From: Bog-473 sp963730785
GTDB taxonomy: Bacteria; Actinomycetota; Acidimicrobiia; Acidimicrobiales; RAAP-2
Length of the DNA: 64,000 nt
NCBI GenBank assembly: GCA_963730785.1
Contig: CAVSTF010000002.1
Coordinates: 154,725 to 218,724 of the forward strand
Direction of reading: 5' to 3'
Numbering within the stretch: position 1 is the stretch's first letter; every line of letters begins with the position of its first letter. Positions 35,437 through 45,849 of the stretch are shown here, one piece after another. The position numbers and the translations under genes are program-made. The notes below the pieces were generated by a model. It was not told the DNA's origin. It saw only the letters and a list, made by a program, of their open reading frames with translations, and did no database searches.

Positions 35437-35763
35437 TTAGGGATTGCGAAAGATCTTGTGATCCCCTAGGCGACGCCATCGAACCGCTGGTTGCTCTTGC
35501 CCGTTCGCGGCGATGACCGTTGTCCATTCCCATGTGGCTCGGCCGTCGGGACCACTGAAACTCCATGTCATCTCGAAGATGCCTTGTGCGTTGACAACCG
35601 ATTTCACCCGAAGTCTTGCTGGCCACGAAATGGCTTCCTTGGTAGCGACAAAGAGGTCGCACGCCGCATTGAATTCACGAGCAGCTTGGCGAAAGAGCTC
35701 TCGGTTGGCGGCGGACAAGCGTTTGTAGTCGGACTTAAAGAGTTCGGTCCGTTCAAACCTCAT
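35437..35763 (-). CDS. Probable RelE/ParE-type toxin
   Basis: 108 residues. It starts like RelE toxins (MRFERTELFKSDYKRLSA) and ends with a beta-strand core (WARL..GIFEMTWSFSGPDGRATWEW..WRRLGDHKIF). Its start overlaps the AbrB-like antitoxin stop by 4 nt. Catalytic residues of RelE are poorly conserved across the family, so activity is not assured. Genes of this pairing are usually mRNA interferases. Confidence 0.7.
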   Translation of the reverse strand: MRFERTELFKSDYKRLSAANRELFRQAAREFNAACDLFVATKEAISWPARLRVKSVVNAQGIFEMTWSFSGPDGRATWEWTTVIAANGQEQPAVRWRRLGDHKIFRNP

Positions 35764-36047
35764 GCGTCCAAGTCAGCCAAAAAGTCGTCGACGTCATCGA
35801 AGGATTCGACCTTCCCCTCGCCGATGTCGTCATCAGCTGCGCGCTCCATCCGTTGCCACCGGTCGGTCCAAAACCAGGCCTGATCCGATGGGACTGGGAT
35901 ATGTGGTCGTAGGACTATTTCGCCATCACGTTCAACCACCTCGACCTGCGCTCCGGGTTGATCCAATCCGAAGTGGCGCCGAATAGCCGGCGGAATCGCA
36001 ATGACCCCGCGGGATTGGACCGCAACGAAGGTGGATTCTTTCTTCAT
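35760..36047 (-). CDS. AbrB/SpoVT-type antitoxin
   Basis: 95 residues from the ATG at 36047. The swapped-hairpin AbrB DNA-binding fold is plain: VAVQSRGVIAIPPAIRRHFGL, then GAQVEVVERDGEIVLRPH. The acidic tail (DDDIGEGKVESFDDVDDFLADLDA) should bind the toxin. A longer start at 36149 would run across the promoter and is rejected. Confidence 0.85.
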   Translation of the reverse strand: MKKESTFVAVQSRGVIAIPPAIRRHFGLDQPGAQVEVVERDGEIVLRPHIPVPSDQAWFWTDRWQRMERAADDDIGEGKVESFDDVDDFLADLDA

Positions 36048-36053
36048 GGGGTC

Positions 36054-36059
36054 AGTATA
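36054..36059 (-). promoter_or_regulatory. -10 hexamer of the AbrB antitoxin gene
   Basis: On the minus strand TATACT ends 6 nt before the ATG at 36047, the same leaderless spacing as in the other antitoxin genes of the window. A CGTAATTCAGTATTACG palindrome-like sequence (36069-36085) lies just upstream. Confidence 0.5.
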
Positions 36060-36102
36060 GCTGTGAAGCCGTAATTCAGTATTACGGCAAAACGGGGCGT
36101 CG

Positions 36103-37413
36103 TTAATCTGCAGCCCTTCGCGGAAGATGGCCCGAGCGTGATGGAGCATCGGCGATCTCCGCCATGCGCCGGGCGAAGTACATCCGGTCAGGTTCGTTGC
36201 CGGCCAGCACCAACGCCTCGGCGTAGGCCGTCACCGCTTCATCGTGGCGCCCAAGTCGGTGTAGGAGGTCGGCTCGAGCGGCCGGCAACAGGTGGTAGTC
36301 CGGCAGGTCATCGGCCGCTTCGATCTGCTCAATGAGTTCGAGACCCACCGCCGGGCCATCGCGCATGGCCACGGCTACCGCCCGGTTCAGCGCCACCAAG
36401 GGCGACTCAGTCAGCGTGAGCAGCAGGTCATACAGCGACACGATCTGGGGCCAGTCAGTGCTGGCCATATCGACGGCCTCATCGTGCAGGGCGGCGATGG
36501 CGGCCTGAATACCGTAGGGACCGGCCACCGGACCAGTCAGTGCACGAAGCACCAAGCGCTGACCCTCGACAATGGCGTCGGCATCCCACAATGAGCGGTC
36601 CTGGTCCTCCAAGGAGATCGGGCAACCAGTCGAGTCGATCCGGGCCGGCCGCCGGGCGTCAATGAGCAGCATCAGCGCCAGCAGTCCACTGACTTCCTGC
36701 TCATCCGGCAGCAGCCGGTGCAGTATCCGACCGAGCCGGATGGCTTCCCCGGTGAGGGAGTCCCGGGTTACCTCGACCCCCGAGGTGGCGTGGTAGCCCT
36801 CGGTGAAGATCAGGTACACCGCCAGCAACACGCTGGGCAGCCGATCGGCCAACTCGTCAGGCCTGGGAACCCGGAAGGGGATACGAGCGCTTCGGATCTT
36901 TGCCTTGGCCCGGACAATCCGCTGGGCCATCGTTGGGACCGGGACCAGAAAGGCTCGAGCCACTTCTGGCGTCGTGAGTCCGGACAGGAAGCGCAACACC
37001 AAGGGGATGTGCACCTCAGGCGGTAGAGCCGGGTGGCAGCAGGTGAAGAACAGAGCCAGCCGTTCGTCGGGCAGGTCGACCAGTAACTCCTGGCTCTCCA
37101 GACCGAAATCCGGCGCCGCCGCAGGTCCAGCCCGGTCGACCTCGACCTGCAGTACCGCCAGGCGTTCGGCGTAGGTCCGATCCCGCCGGATCCGATCGAT
37201 GGCCTTGCGGCGGGCCACTGTGAGCAACCAAGCCAAGGGTGACTCCGGAACGCCGTCCTCGGGCCAACGGACCAGCGCAGCGGCTATGGCCTCAGACGCC
37301 ACCTCCTCCGCCAGGTCGAGGTCCCCCAACCGCGTGACCAACATGGCCAGCAACCGACCACGGTCTTCACGGAAGACCGCCTCGACCGAGTCGGCGGCTG
37401 GTCGTGGATCCAT
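36103..37413 (-). CDS. ECF42-type RNA polymerase sigma factor with TPR-like C-terminus
   Basis: 436 residues, about twice a standard ECF factor. Sigma region 2 (EEVASEAIAAALVRWPEDGVP) and region 4 (LPPEVHIPLVLRFLSGLTTPEVARAF) are followed by a long helical extension with the family signature FTCCHPAL and a TPR-like ending (LHRLGRHDEAVTAYAEAL). ECF42 factors are encoded beside DGPF proteins and have no anti-sigma factor; the C-terminal extension is thought to control activity. The DGPF gene follows 6 bp upstream of its start, which fits exactly. The target promoter is unknown. Confidence 0.88.
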   Translation of the reverse strand: MDPRPAADSVEAVFREDRGRLLAMLVTRLGDLDLAEEVASEAIAAALVRWPEDGVPESPLAWLLTVARRKAIDRIRRDRTYAERLAVLQVEVDRAGPAAAPDFGLESQELLVDLPDERLALFFTCCHPALPPEVHIPLVLRFLSGLTTPEVARAFLVPVPTMAQRIVRAKAKIRSARIPFRVPRPDELADRLPSVLLAVYLIFTEGYHATSGVEVTRDSLTGEAIRLGRILHRLLPDEQEVSGLLALMLLIDARRPARIDSTGCPISLEDQDRSLWDADAIVEGQRLVLRALTGPVAGPYGIQAAIAALHDEAVDMASTDWPQIVSLYDLLLTLTESPLVALNRAVAVAMRDGPAVGLELIEQIEAADDLPDYHLLPAARADLLHRLGRHDEAVTAYAEALVLAGNEPDRMYFARRMAEIADAPSRSGHLPRRAAD

Positions 37414-37419
37414 GTCGAC

Positions 37420-37780
37420 CTAGAAGTAAGCCAGGGGGCGGACTTCGACCCGGCCGTACTTGGCGCCCGGGCAGCGGGCGGCCCAGTCCAGTGCGGCATC
37501 GAGGTCGGGTAGGTCGAGGATGAGGTAGCCGCCCACAAACTCGCCGGTCTCGCCGAAAGGTCCGTTGGTGATGATGCGTTGGCCGGCGCTCGTCGACCTG
37601 GACCGTGGTGGCCGATCGAAAGTCATCCAGGGCGGAACCATGGACCTTGACGCCGGCATCGTTCAGGGCCTTGTCGTAGGCCTGAAACTCCTCAATGGTT
37701 GGACCGTGGCCCTGGCCACCGCCGGTGGGCTTCTCTTGGCCGCCTTCGGAAAAGCCGACGATCAGCAGCATGTAGTTCAT
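37420..37780 (-). CDS. DGPF/YCII-like protein (frameshifted)
   Basis: About 120 residues with one apparent base insertion near 37590. N-terminal MNYMLLIVGFSEGG and C-terminal RIITNGPFGETGEFVGGYLI contain the characteristic (D/N)GPF motif. DGPF proteins are the regular companions of ECF42 sigma factors, and are small dimeric ferredoxin-like fold proteins whose role is not settled. First gene of the two-gene unit. Confidence 0.8.
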
Positions 37781-37977
37781 TGGGACTCCTTTGGTGTGGG
37801 TGGGTGTACGGGTAGATGACGTTCGGCCACCCCGGAAATCGACACCCAATTCACTACATCGATCGCTATTAGTTTCGAGTCATCGCACGACACCCGCTCA
37901 GCCTCGATGAAATTGAGCATCTCCTCACCATCGGCGCCGATCGGCCGGTCGAGATAAGCGACGCCGCCGGCCAGCGA

Positions 37978-38454
37978 GTGGGAGCGATGGCCCATTCCCA
38001 ATTGGACCATGCCCTCCAGACGGCCGCCCAGCTCCAACAATGGGTCCCCGACGACGACGAGCTCCAGGTTGCCGGCCTGGTGCACGACCTCGGCCAATTG
38101 ATGGAGGGCGTCGGCGACGTCGACCATCCAGCCGCCGGGGCCGCTGCCGTGGGCCACGCACTCGGTCAGCGAGTGGCCCAACTGGTGGCCCTCCATGTGG
38201 AAGCGAAGCGCTACCTGGTGGCCAAGGAAGGCACCTACACCACCGCCCTGGCGGCCGACAGCGTCGCCTCACTGGCGTTGCAGGGCGGCGCCATGTCACC
38301 GGCGGAAATGGCCGACTTCGAGCAGGACCCACTCTTCGCTGACGCCGTTCTTCTGCGGCGAGCCGACGAGAGCGCCAAGGTCGAGGGGTTGCAAGTTCCC
38401 GGTTTGGGGCAATGGATGGAGATCGTAAGGCGGGTGCACACGCACCAGCCGTGA
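37978..38454 (+). CDS. HD-domain protein (predicted phosphohydrolase)
   Basis: 158 residues from GTG 37978. HD metal motif: the conserved HD in VAGLVHDLGQLMEG, with an upstream His in SQLDHALQTAAQ and a later one in LVALHVEAKRYL. The same frame is open back to 37873 without a normal start codon (DEIEHLLTIGADRPVEISD), and that part also resembles family members, so the true N-terminus may begin further upstream after a base error. Such proteins hydrolyse phosphoesters or nucleotides. Confidence 0.7.
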   Translation: MGAMAHSQLDHALQTAAQLQQWVPDDDELQVAGLVHDLGQLMEGVGDVDHPAAGAAAVGHALGQRVAQLVALHVEAKRYLVAKEGTYTTALAADSVASLALQGGAMSPAEMADFEQDPLFADAVLLRRADESAKVEGLQVPGLGQWMEIVRRVHTHQP

Positions 38455-38599
38455 GGGTTGGCTACTGTCTGCCATCAGTCGGGGCATGCGCTCGGACGGG
38501 CGGACAGCAGTACATCCTGTGGGGGGGTGTTCGGGATATGACGATCAACCGACGTTTCAGGCGACCAGCTCGGCGGGCGCACATGGCCGTCGATGCCGT

Positions 38600-38662
38600 C
38601 GTTTTGACTCGGGACACTCATATCGCATGAAATCTCCCAAACGAGCGTTTTACACTCGGGAC
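38600..38662. repeat. Direct repeat upstream of the second surface-protein gene
   Basis: CGTTTTGACTCGGGAC (38600-38615) is nearly repeated as CGTTTTACACTCGGGAC (38646-38662), 46 bp apart, upstream of the cassette starting at 38710. It could mark paired regulator sites. The remainder of 38455-38709 shows no gene. Confidence 0.4.
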
Positions 38663-38709
38663 GCGATTGCCGCTTCAGCGGTAAGGGCATGCGGCATAGG
38701 GGAGGGTCA

Positions 38710-40176
38710 ATGAGCCGAGTGGGATCGTTGTGGGCGCGGCGTCATTCGCCGGTCGCCATCCGGGTCGGGCTCGGCCTGGTCGTGGTGGCGGGCATCTCGC
38801 TGACCCAACTTTCCGCCGGTTCGACCTCGGGCGCTGACACCTCGTTTGTCAACGGGACCGGCACCGCCAGCGCCCAGGGCATTGCCGTCGCACCGACCAC
38901 CGGTGGCTTGAACTACGCCATCACCTTGGCCACCTCCATCGCGGCCTACCAGAACTCTCAGTCGCAGGCGTTGTCTCAGACCATCGACCTGGGCGCCATC
39001 GGCACCTCACTCGAGGCCGAGGGCTGTAACAACGCACCACCCACCATCCCCAAGGCCGACGTGCCGCCTCCGGTCCAGGCCGAATCAACCAACGGGACGC
39101 AGACGGTGTCGGACACCATTACCGCTGCCACCACGGCCACCGGTATCGGGGTGGGCGTCGAGAACGCCACGGCCAGCTTGGTGCCGCAGAGTTCCTCCAA
39201 CACATCGACCGCCGCCTTGGCCGTGCCGGGCGGGCTCATCTCCATTGCCGGGGCCACTTCGGCGGCCAGCTCAGGCATCGTCAATGGGAACACCCGTGAG
39301 TCCACCGCCACCTCGGACATTGCCGGTATCTCCATCGAGAACAACACCATCGTCTTGGGCGGTCTCCACTGGTCGGCCGTAGAGGAGTCCGGTGCCATCA
39401 CCAAGGCCAGCGGGACCTTCAGCCTGGGCTCACTGACCATCGCCGGCGTGTCGGTGCCGCTCAGCATCCCCGACCCGTCCTCCATCTTGAGCATCATCAA
39501 CACCGCCCTGTCGCCCATTGGCATCAACATCCAGTGGCCGGAAATGTCCACGCTGTCCGACGGCACGGTGCAGATCTCGCCGCTCGTCATTGGGCTCGAC
39601 AACAACACGCTGGGCCAAGAAGTCGTCGGCGCCAACCTGAGCAAGGTGCAGACGCTGCGCGATGCCATCGTGAACGCCGCCCTCAACGCCGACTGCAACC
39701 TGGACTCGGAGATCACGGTGGCCGATATCGCCGTCGGCCCGCTGGCTGGCGGTGGCAACCTGAACATCAACCTTGGTGGCGCCAGCGCCCTCACCACGGA
39801 CGCCGTGTCGGTCAACCCGTTCGGGGCTGGCACCAACCCGTTGGGCACTTCCACCATCGGCAGCGGCAACACCGGCGTCACGCTGGACACCGGCGCTTCC
39901 GGCTTCACCCCCGACTCCCTCGGCACCACCCCGCCGACACTCGGCAACACCACCACGCCGACGACGGGCACCTCGAGCGGCGGCAAGGCCCAATCGCTCG
40001 GGCCGACCCAAAAGACCGTCAACTGCATCAGCCTCGGCCCCGCCGGCGGTGGCTGTGTGAAACGCAATGCCGCCCTCCCCATCGGCTTGGTCGCCCTGGG
40101 AGTGGTGGTCGCCTTGGCCGCCTGGGACTACTTACGTCAACGCCGTCGGACGCGCTTGGCCGGACAGGAGCAGTGA
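38710..40176 (+). CDS. Exported surface protein with C-terminal anchor (paralogue of 10030-11472)
   Basis: 488 residues from the ATG at 38710 (RBS GGAGG). N-terminal signal-like helix AIRVGLGLVVVAGISLTQLSAG. The body is Ser/Thr/Gly/Ala-rich and repeats the motif 'ISIENNTIVLGGLHWSA' seen in the paralogue (ISLLGGLVMLSGLDWSS). Two cysteines with a nine-residue gap precede a membrane helix (LPIGLVALGVVVALAAWDYL) and Arg-rich tail. It begins the second transporter cassette, 1 bp before the binding-protein gene. No known domain recognised; an envelope scaffold or accessory receptor for the transporter is inferred. Confidence 0.7.
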   Translation: MSRVGSLWARRHSPVAIRVGLGLVVVAGISLTQLSAGSTSGADTSFVNGTGTASAQGIAVAPTTGGLNYAITLATSIAAYQNSQSQALSQTIDLGAIGTSLEAEGCNNAPPTIPKADVPPPVQAESTNGTQTVSDTITAATTATGIGVGVENATASLVPQSSSNTSTAALAVPGGLISIAGATSAASSGIVNGNTRESTATSDIAGISIENNTIVLGGLHWSAVEESGAITKASGTFSLGSLTIAGVSVPLSIPDPSSILSIINTALSPIGINIQWPEMSTLSDGTVQISPLVIGLDNNTLGQEVVGANLSKVQTLRDAIVNAALNADCNLDSEITVADIAVGPLAGGGNLNINLGGASALTTDAVSVNPFGAGTNPLGTSTIGSGNTGVTLDTGASGFTPDSLGTTPPTLGNTTTPTTGTSSGGKAQSLGPTQKTVNCISLGPAGGGCVKRNAALPIGLVALGVVVALAAWDYLRQRRRTRLAGQEQ

Positions 40177-40177
40177 G

Positions 40178-41905
40178 ATGAGCGAGCAGAATGCAGCAAG
40201 CAAGTTGCGACTGTCGGGAGCGCGCTCGAACCGGCGCCTCCTGAAGGGCTACGGCCCGCTGGCCGCCCTACTGATCGCCTTCGTCCTCATGGCGGTCCTG
40301 GTGCCGACGGTGGCGCCGACCCAGAACGTGATTCATGACACCCAGTCGGTATCGAGCACCGGCACGTCCGGTACCGGTCCAGCCGGCACCAGCACCGCCA
40401 CGACCGCTCCGGGTGCAGGCAGCACGACTGGCACGACCGCCGCCGGTGGGGTCGCCACCGGCTCGACCAGCGCCGGCTCGTCGAAGACGGCCACCGGCGC
40501 CCCTCTCGGCAAGACCGGCGGCTGCGGCACGCAGGCCGAGCAGGTCCCCGGCGATCCGTACTCGCCACCCTGCGTGGCCTTCTCGGGCAGCAACGGCGGC
40601 GCCACTTCCCCGGGCGTGACGGCCAGCCAGATCAACGTCTCCTACCGCATCACCGCCGACTCCGAGAGCTTCCAGCAGACCTTGGCTTCGCTGGGTGGGG
40701 CGAACATCACGGACACCACGGCCGACATTGAGCGGACCATCAATGCCCTCGCCACCTACTTCGATAACCATTTCCAGCTCTACGGCCGCAAGCTCAACAT
40801 CGAGTACTTCAACGGCCAGGGCAGCATCACCAACGAACTGCTCGGCACCGGACAGCAGCAGGCTGACGCCGATGCCGTCACGGCCTCGCAGTCGGAGCAC
40901 GCCTTCGCCGAACTCAATGGAGCCAGCGAGCCCTACGACACCGCGCTGGCCGCCCAGCACGTCCTTTCCTTTGGCGCCCCCTACCTGTCGGCCAGCTTCA
41001 TGGGCCAGTACGCCCCCTACATGTGGAGCATCGCCACCGAGGGTAACGACGTGGTCAGTGCCGTCAACGACTTCTACCTGAAGTCGTTCGCCACCGGCGA
41101 TGCCCAGTACGCCGGCGGGGCGCTGGCCACCCAGACCCGCAAGGTGGCCATCATCGCCCCCAGCAACCCCTGGTATCAGTCCTCGGTCACCGGGGCCGTG
41201 GCCCAGGCCCAGGCGGCCGGCCACCCCTTTGCCCAGACCATCTCGTACCAGCTCAACCTGGGCACGCTGTCCAGCCAGGCGGCCAACATCGTCAGTGAGC
41301 TCCAGAACGACGGCATCACCACCATCATCTGCGGCTGTGACCCCGTCTTCCCGGTCTACCTCACCTCCAGGGCCCAGGAGCAGGGGTACACGCCCGAGTG
41401 GGTGGTGGCCGGAGTGGCCCTGACCGACGCCGACATCGTGGGCCAGCTCTTCCAGCAGAACGAGTGGTCACACGCCTTCGGGGTCACCTTCGCCGGCCCG
41501 ACCGAACCCAAGCAGGACACCTTCGGGTATGCCGCCTACAAGTCGATCGATCCCAACTCCGAACCGGCCAACTCGGTGGACCTCATTTACGAGCAGATGT
41601 ACGAAATGATGATCGGGCTTCAAGAAGCCGGTCCTGATCTGACGCCGGCGAACTTCGAGGCCGGCATGAGGGCGTATCCCGGCAGCCAAGCCGGGGCCAG
41701 TAATGCCCTCTATGGGACCTGGGGCTTCCCGGCCGGGCACTACACCCCCCAGGAAGATGCCGCCATCATCTACTGGAACCCAACCAAGATCTCTGCCTAC
41801 AACGACAAGCAAGGCGCCTACGTGGTCGGCACCACTCGGTACCGGACCGGCTCGTTCCCCTCGGCGCCCATCCCGGTGCCGTCTAACTTCCCGATCGCCC
41901 CGTAG
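40178..41905 (+). CDS. Membrane-tethered LivJ-like ABC binding protein (paralogue of 8267)
   Basis: 575 residues from the ATG at 40178. Layout is the same as its paralogue: basic tail, one anchor helix (YGPLAALLIAFVLMAVLVP), a Thr/Gly/Ala low-complexity linker, the conserved CGTQAEQVPGDPYSPPC pair of cysteines, then a Peripla_BP_6 domain. The C-terminal motif YPGSQAGASNALYGTWGFP is almost identical to that of the other copy. It should present solute to the fused transporter that follows 20 bp later. Confidence 0.85.
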   Translation: MSEQNAASKLRLSGARSNRRLLKGYGPLAALLIAFVLMAVLVPTVAPTQNVIHDTQSVSSTGTSGTGPAGTSTATTAPGAGSTTGTTAAGGVATGSTSAGSSKTATGAPLGKTGGCGTQAEQVPGDPYSPPCVAFSGSNGGATSPGVTASQINVSYRITADSESFQQTLASLGGANITDTTADIERTINALATYFDNHFQLYGRKLNIEYFNGQGSITNELLGTGQQQADADAVTASQSEHAFAELNGASEPYDTALAAQHVLSFGAPYLSASFMGQYAPYMWSIATEGNDVVSAVNDFYLKSFATGDAQYAGGALATQTRKVAIIAPSNPWYQSSVTGAVAQAQAAGHPFAQTISYQLNLGTLSSQAANIVSELQNDGITTIICGCDPVFPVYLTSRAQEQGYTPEWVVAGVALTDADIVGQLFQQNEWSHAFGVTFAGPTEPKQDTFGYAAYKSIDPNSEPANSVDLIYEQMYEMMIGLQEAGPDLTPANFEAGMRAYPGSQAGASNALYGTWGFPAGHYTPQEDAAIIYWNPTKISAYNDKQGAYVVGTTRYRTGSFPSAPIPVPSNFPIAP

Positions 41906-41925
41906 AGCGAAGGACGACCTTCCTC

Positions 41926-44900
41926 ATGGAGATGCCCTCACCTCTGGATCGATTGTCGCCGCGGCTGCGTGGCACCCTGCTCACGATCGCCGTCGCGGCC
42001 GTGATGTTGTTCGTGGTACCCGTGCTGTTCCATCACGACGCCCCACGCGGGCAGATCCTCAACGGCGCTGAATTCGGGGCCGTCAACGGACTGCTGGCGC
42101 TCGGCCTGGTGCTGACGTATCGAGCATCGAGAGTCATCAACTTCTCGTACGGGGCCATGGGCGCCTTGGCGGCCACCGTCGGCGTTGAAATGAACCTGGG
42201 CGAGCACGTCAACTGGTTCATCTGCATCGCGGTGGCGCTGGTGGTCGGCGTCGTCCTTGGACTGCTGGTCGACGTCATCATCCGGTGGCGCTTCTTCCAC
42301 GCCCCCCGCCTGATCGTGATGGTGGTCACCATCGGTCTGGCCCAGCTCTTCGGTGGCATCCAGCTCCTCGTGCCCAAGTGGTTCCACGGTCCGCCCTACG
42401 TCGGCGGCGTCACCACGCCGCTGTCGTCGCACCACACCTTCATCTTCCCGGTGCTCTTCAACGGCAACGACCTCCTGATCGCCATTGCCATCCCGGTGGT
42501 GCTGGTCGCCTTGGGCTGGTTCCTGCTCAAGACCGATGCCGGCACGGCCGTGCGCTCGGTGGCCGACAACTCCGATCGGGCCCGTCTTCTCGGCATCCCG
42601 GTCAAGCGGCTGTCCACCCTGGTCTGGGTCATCGCCGGATTGCTGGCCGCCTTGACCGGCATCTTGACCGCGCCGTCGCAGGGCATCCCGGTGGCCGCCG
42701 CCGCCGGACCGGAACTCATTTTGCCGGCCCTGGCCGCCGCCATCATCGCCGGCATGGAGAATCTGCCCCTGGCCTTCGGAGCCGGGACGGCGCTCGGTGT
42801 CATCAGCGGTTTGCTCGAGTTCAACCTGCCCAAGTACGGCACGGCCATGTCCGACGTGGTCAACCTGGTGGCCATCATCCTCGGCCTGCTGTTCTTCCAG
42901 AAGAAGACCGGCCGAGCCGGCGATGCCGAGGCCACCTTCAGCGCCACCGGCATCCTCAAGCCCATCCCCGAGGCCCTGCGCAAGCTGCCCGAAGTCATCG
43001 CCGGACGGGCCGCCATGGGCCTCATCGTCGGCGGCGTACTCATCGCCATCCCGCTGGTGGCCGGACCGGGCACCATCCTCGAGTACACCGCCGCTCTGAT
43101 CTACGGGATCATCGCCCTGTCGCTGGTCGTGCTCACCGGCTGGTCGGGCAACGTCAGCCTGGGCCAGTTCGCCTTCGCCGGCGTCGGTGGCGTGGTGGCC
43201 GGGGACCTGATCGCCAAATACAACGTCGACTTCTTCATCTGTCTGGCCGCCGCCGGAGTGGCCGGGGCAATCCTGGCCGTCATTGTCGGCCTGCCGGCTC
43301 TGCGAATACCCGGGGCGTATCTCGCCGCCGTGACGCTGGCCCTCGGGCGTCGCCGTCAACTCGTTCTTCCTCAACCCGTCGTACTTCCCCAACCTGATTC
43401 CGCAGAACTTCCTACGCGGCGTGTTGTGGCAACGCTTCAATCTGGCCAGCAACGAGCCGTACTACTTCCTCTGTCTGGGCATTTTGGTCGTGTCCGTCCT
43501 CTTCATTCAGGGGCTGCGACGCGCCCGCTCGGGTCGGGTACTGCTGGGCACGCGCGACAACCAGAAGGCCGCTTCGGCCATGTCGGTGCCGGCTGTGCGC
43601 ATCAAGCTCGGTGGCTTCGTCTTGGCCGGCGTGATGGCCGGGGTGGCCGGTGGCCTCTACGCCACCCTGCTCGGCGCCGTCGGCCTGAGCACCTTCGACC
43701 CCTCCTACGGCCTGGTCGTCTTCTCCATGGCCGTGATCGGTGGACTCGGTTCCATCTCCGGTGTCCTCATGGGCGTCGGACTCATCGAGGTCCTGAGCTA
43801 CAGCTTCCCCAAGTACCAGCTGATCTTCACCGGCGCCGGTTTGTTGGTCGTGCTGATCTTCCTGCCCGGTGGCCTGGGCCAAGGCGTCCAGTCCATCCGC
43901 GACATGCTGCTGCGCCGCATCGCCATCCGCCGCAACATCAACGTGCCCAGCCTGGTGGCCGACCGCAAGATCGACATTCCGGCGGCCAAGACAGAACACG
44001 CGCCGCACGAAGAGGCACTGCTGGAGCACGCGCTGGCCGACGACGCCCCCGCACCGGTGCATGCCGAGTTCGACCACACCGTCACGGCCGCAGGTGCCGG
44101 CGGTCGCCGCCCACAATGGATCCACCAATGGCGACGCCTCCATTGCGGCGCTGGTCAATACGCCCACCACGCCGGTCGTCCTGTCCTGCCAGGGCGTGGA
44201 GATTTCCTACGGCCCGGTGCAGATCCTGTTCGGGGTCGACCTCGATGTGCACGAGGGCGAGATCGTCGCCCTCCTCGGCACCAACGGCGCCGGCAAGTCC
44301 ACGCTCCTCAAGGGCGCCAGCGGCCTGGTCAAGGTGGGATCGGGTGCGGTCAAACTCAACGGGACGTCGATCGCTGGCGATCAGGCCGAGAGCATCGCCC
44401 GCATGGGGCTCGCCCTCATGCCCGGTGGCCGCGGCATCTTCCCGACCCTGACCGTCGACGAGAACCTCCGACTCGGCACCTGGATGGTCCGCAAGGACTC
44501 CGCCGCCACCAAGGAAGCCAAGCAGCGGGTCATCGAGCTGTTCCCGATCCTCCACTCCCGCGGCAACCAGCAGGCCGGCAACCTCTCCGGCGGCGAGCAG
44601 CAGATGCTCTCGCTGGCCATGGCCCTCATGGTGACCCCCAAGGTCCTCATGATCGACGAGCTCTCGCTCGGCCTGGCCCCCACCGTGGTGGCCCAGCTCA
44701 TCGAAGTGGTGAAGCTCCTCCACGCCTCCGGCACCACCATTGTGGTGGTCGAGCAATCGGTCAACGTGGCCCTGGAACTGGCCGAACGGGCCGTGTTCCT
44801 GGAAAAGGGCGAGGTGCGCTTCAGCGGCCGCACGGCCGAGCTGTTGGACCGTCCCGACATCCTGCGCTCGGTCTTCATCGCCGGGGCGAACTCCGTGACC

Positions 44901-45848
44901 GAGATCCCGGCCACCGGCGACGCCACCCACTCGACCAAGGTGCTTGATGCCGCCACCTCTGAGTCAGCGGTCAAGGAATTGCTGCACGCCAGTGCGGCCT
45001 CGGCCTTGAAGGTGTCACAGGGCGCTCGGGTGGCCCCGCCTGAAGACGCGCCAAGGATCCTCGAGTGCAACGGCGTGCAGAAGAACTTCGGTGGTATCGC
45101 CGCCATCCAGGAGATCTCCCTCAGCCTGCGCGACGGGGAGATCCTGGGTCTGATTGGTCACAACGGGGCCGGGAAGACCACCTTCTTCGACTGCGTCTCC
45201 GGCTTCCTGGCCCTCGATGGCGGCCGCATCCGCCTGGGTGGCGTCGACATCGATTCGTGGCCGGCCCATGTGCGGGCCGAGGCGGGTCTGGGACGCACCT
45301 TCCAGGAGGCTCGCCTCTTCCCGTCACTCACCGTGCACGAGACCATCTCGGTGGCGCGGGAGCGGCATCTCGAATCGCGGGACATGGTGGCGGCCGGACT
45401 GCGCCTGCCGGCCTCGACCGACTCCGAGGCCGACGTGTTCGCCCGGGCGTCCGAGCTCATTGAGCTGATGGGCCTCGAGGCCTTCCGCGAGAAGCTGGTG
45501 GGGGAGCTGTCGACCGGTACCCGCCGCATTGTCGAACTGGCCTGCGTGCTGGCCCAGGAGCCCGCCGTGCTCCTCCTGGACGAGCCCTCCGGTGGTGTGG
45601 CCCAGCGTGAGACCGAGGCCATGGGCCCGCTGCTCATCCGGGTCCAGCAGCACACCGGCTGCTCCATCATGGTGGTGGAGCACGACATGCCGCTGCTGAC
45701 CGCCATCTGCGACCGCATGATCGCCCTCGAGTTGGGCGAAGTGATTGCCGAAGGCACGCCGGCCGAGGTACTCGAACACCCGGCGGTGATTGAGTCCTAC
45801 CTCGGAACCGACGAGTCCACCATCAACCGCTCGGGCGCCAAGGTTTAA
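41926..45848 (+). CDS. Single-chain Liv-type ABC transporter, second copy (frameshifted twice)
   Basis: About 1307 residues in three frames: LivH/LivM start (41926-43345), LivM end (43348-44095), and LivF-LivG (44105-45848). The first break is an extra G in CTCGGGCGTC (43345-43347), after which AVNSFFLNPSYFP matches the paralogue; the second is near 44100. Both are one-base insertions. Walker motifs GTNGAGKST and GHNGAGKTT, signatures LSGGEQQ and LSTGTRR, and Walker B LMIDELS/LLLDEPS are intact. The order LivH-LivM-LivF-LivG is the same as in the intact copy at 4536, so the protein is very likely continuous in the genome. Confidence 0.85.
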
Positions 45849-45849
45849 G

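Noticed and set aside
38976..40082. A long antisense frame over the second surface protein
   Set aside because: Low-complexity repetitive sense codons keep the complement open; no independent evidence.
40340..40530. Thr/Gly/Ala-rich repeats in the binding-protein linkers as DNA repeats
   Set aside because: They are codon-level low complexity of a flexible linker, not tandem DNA repeats.
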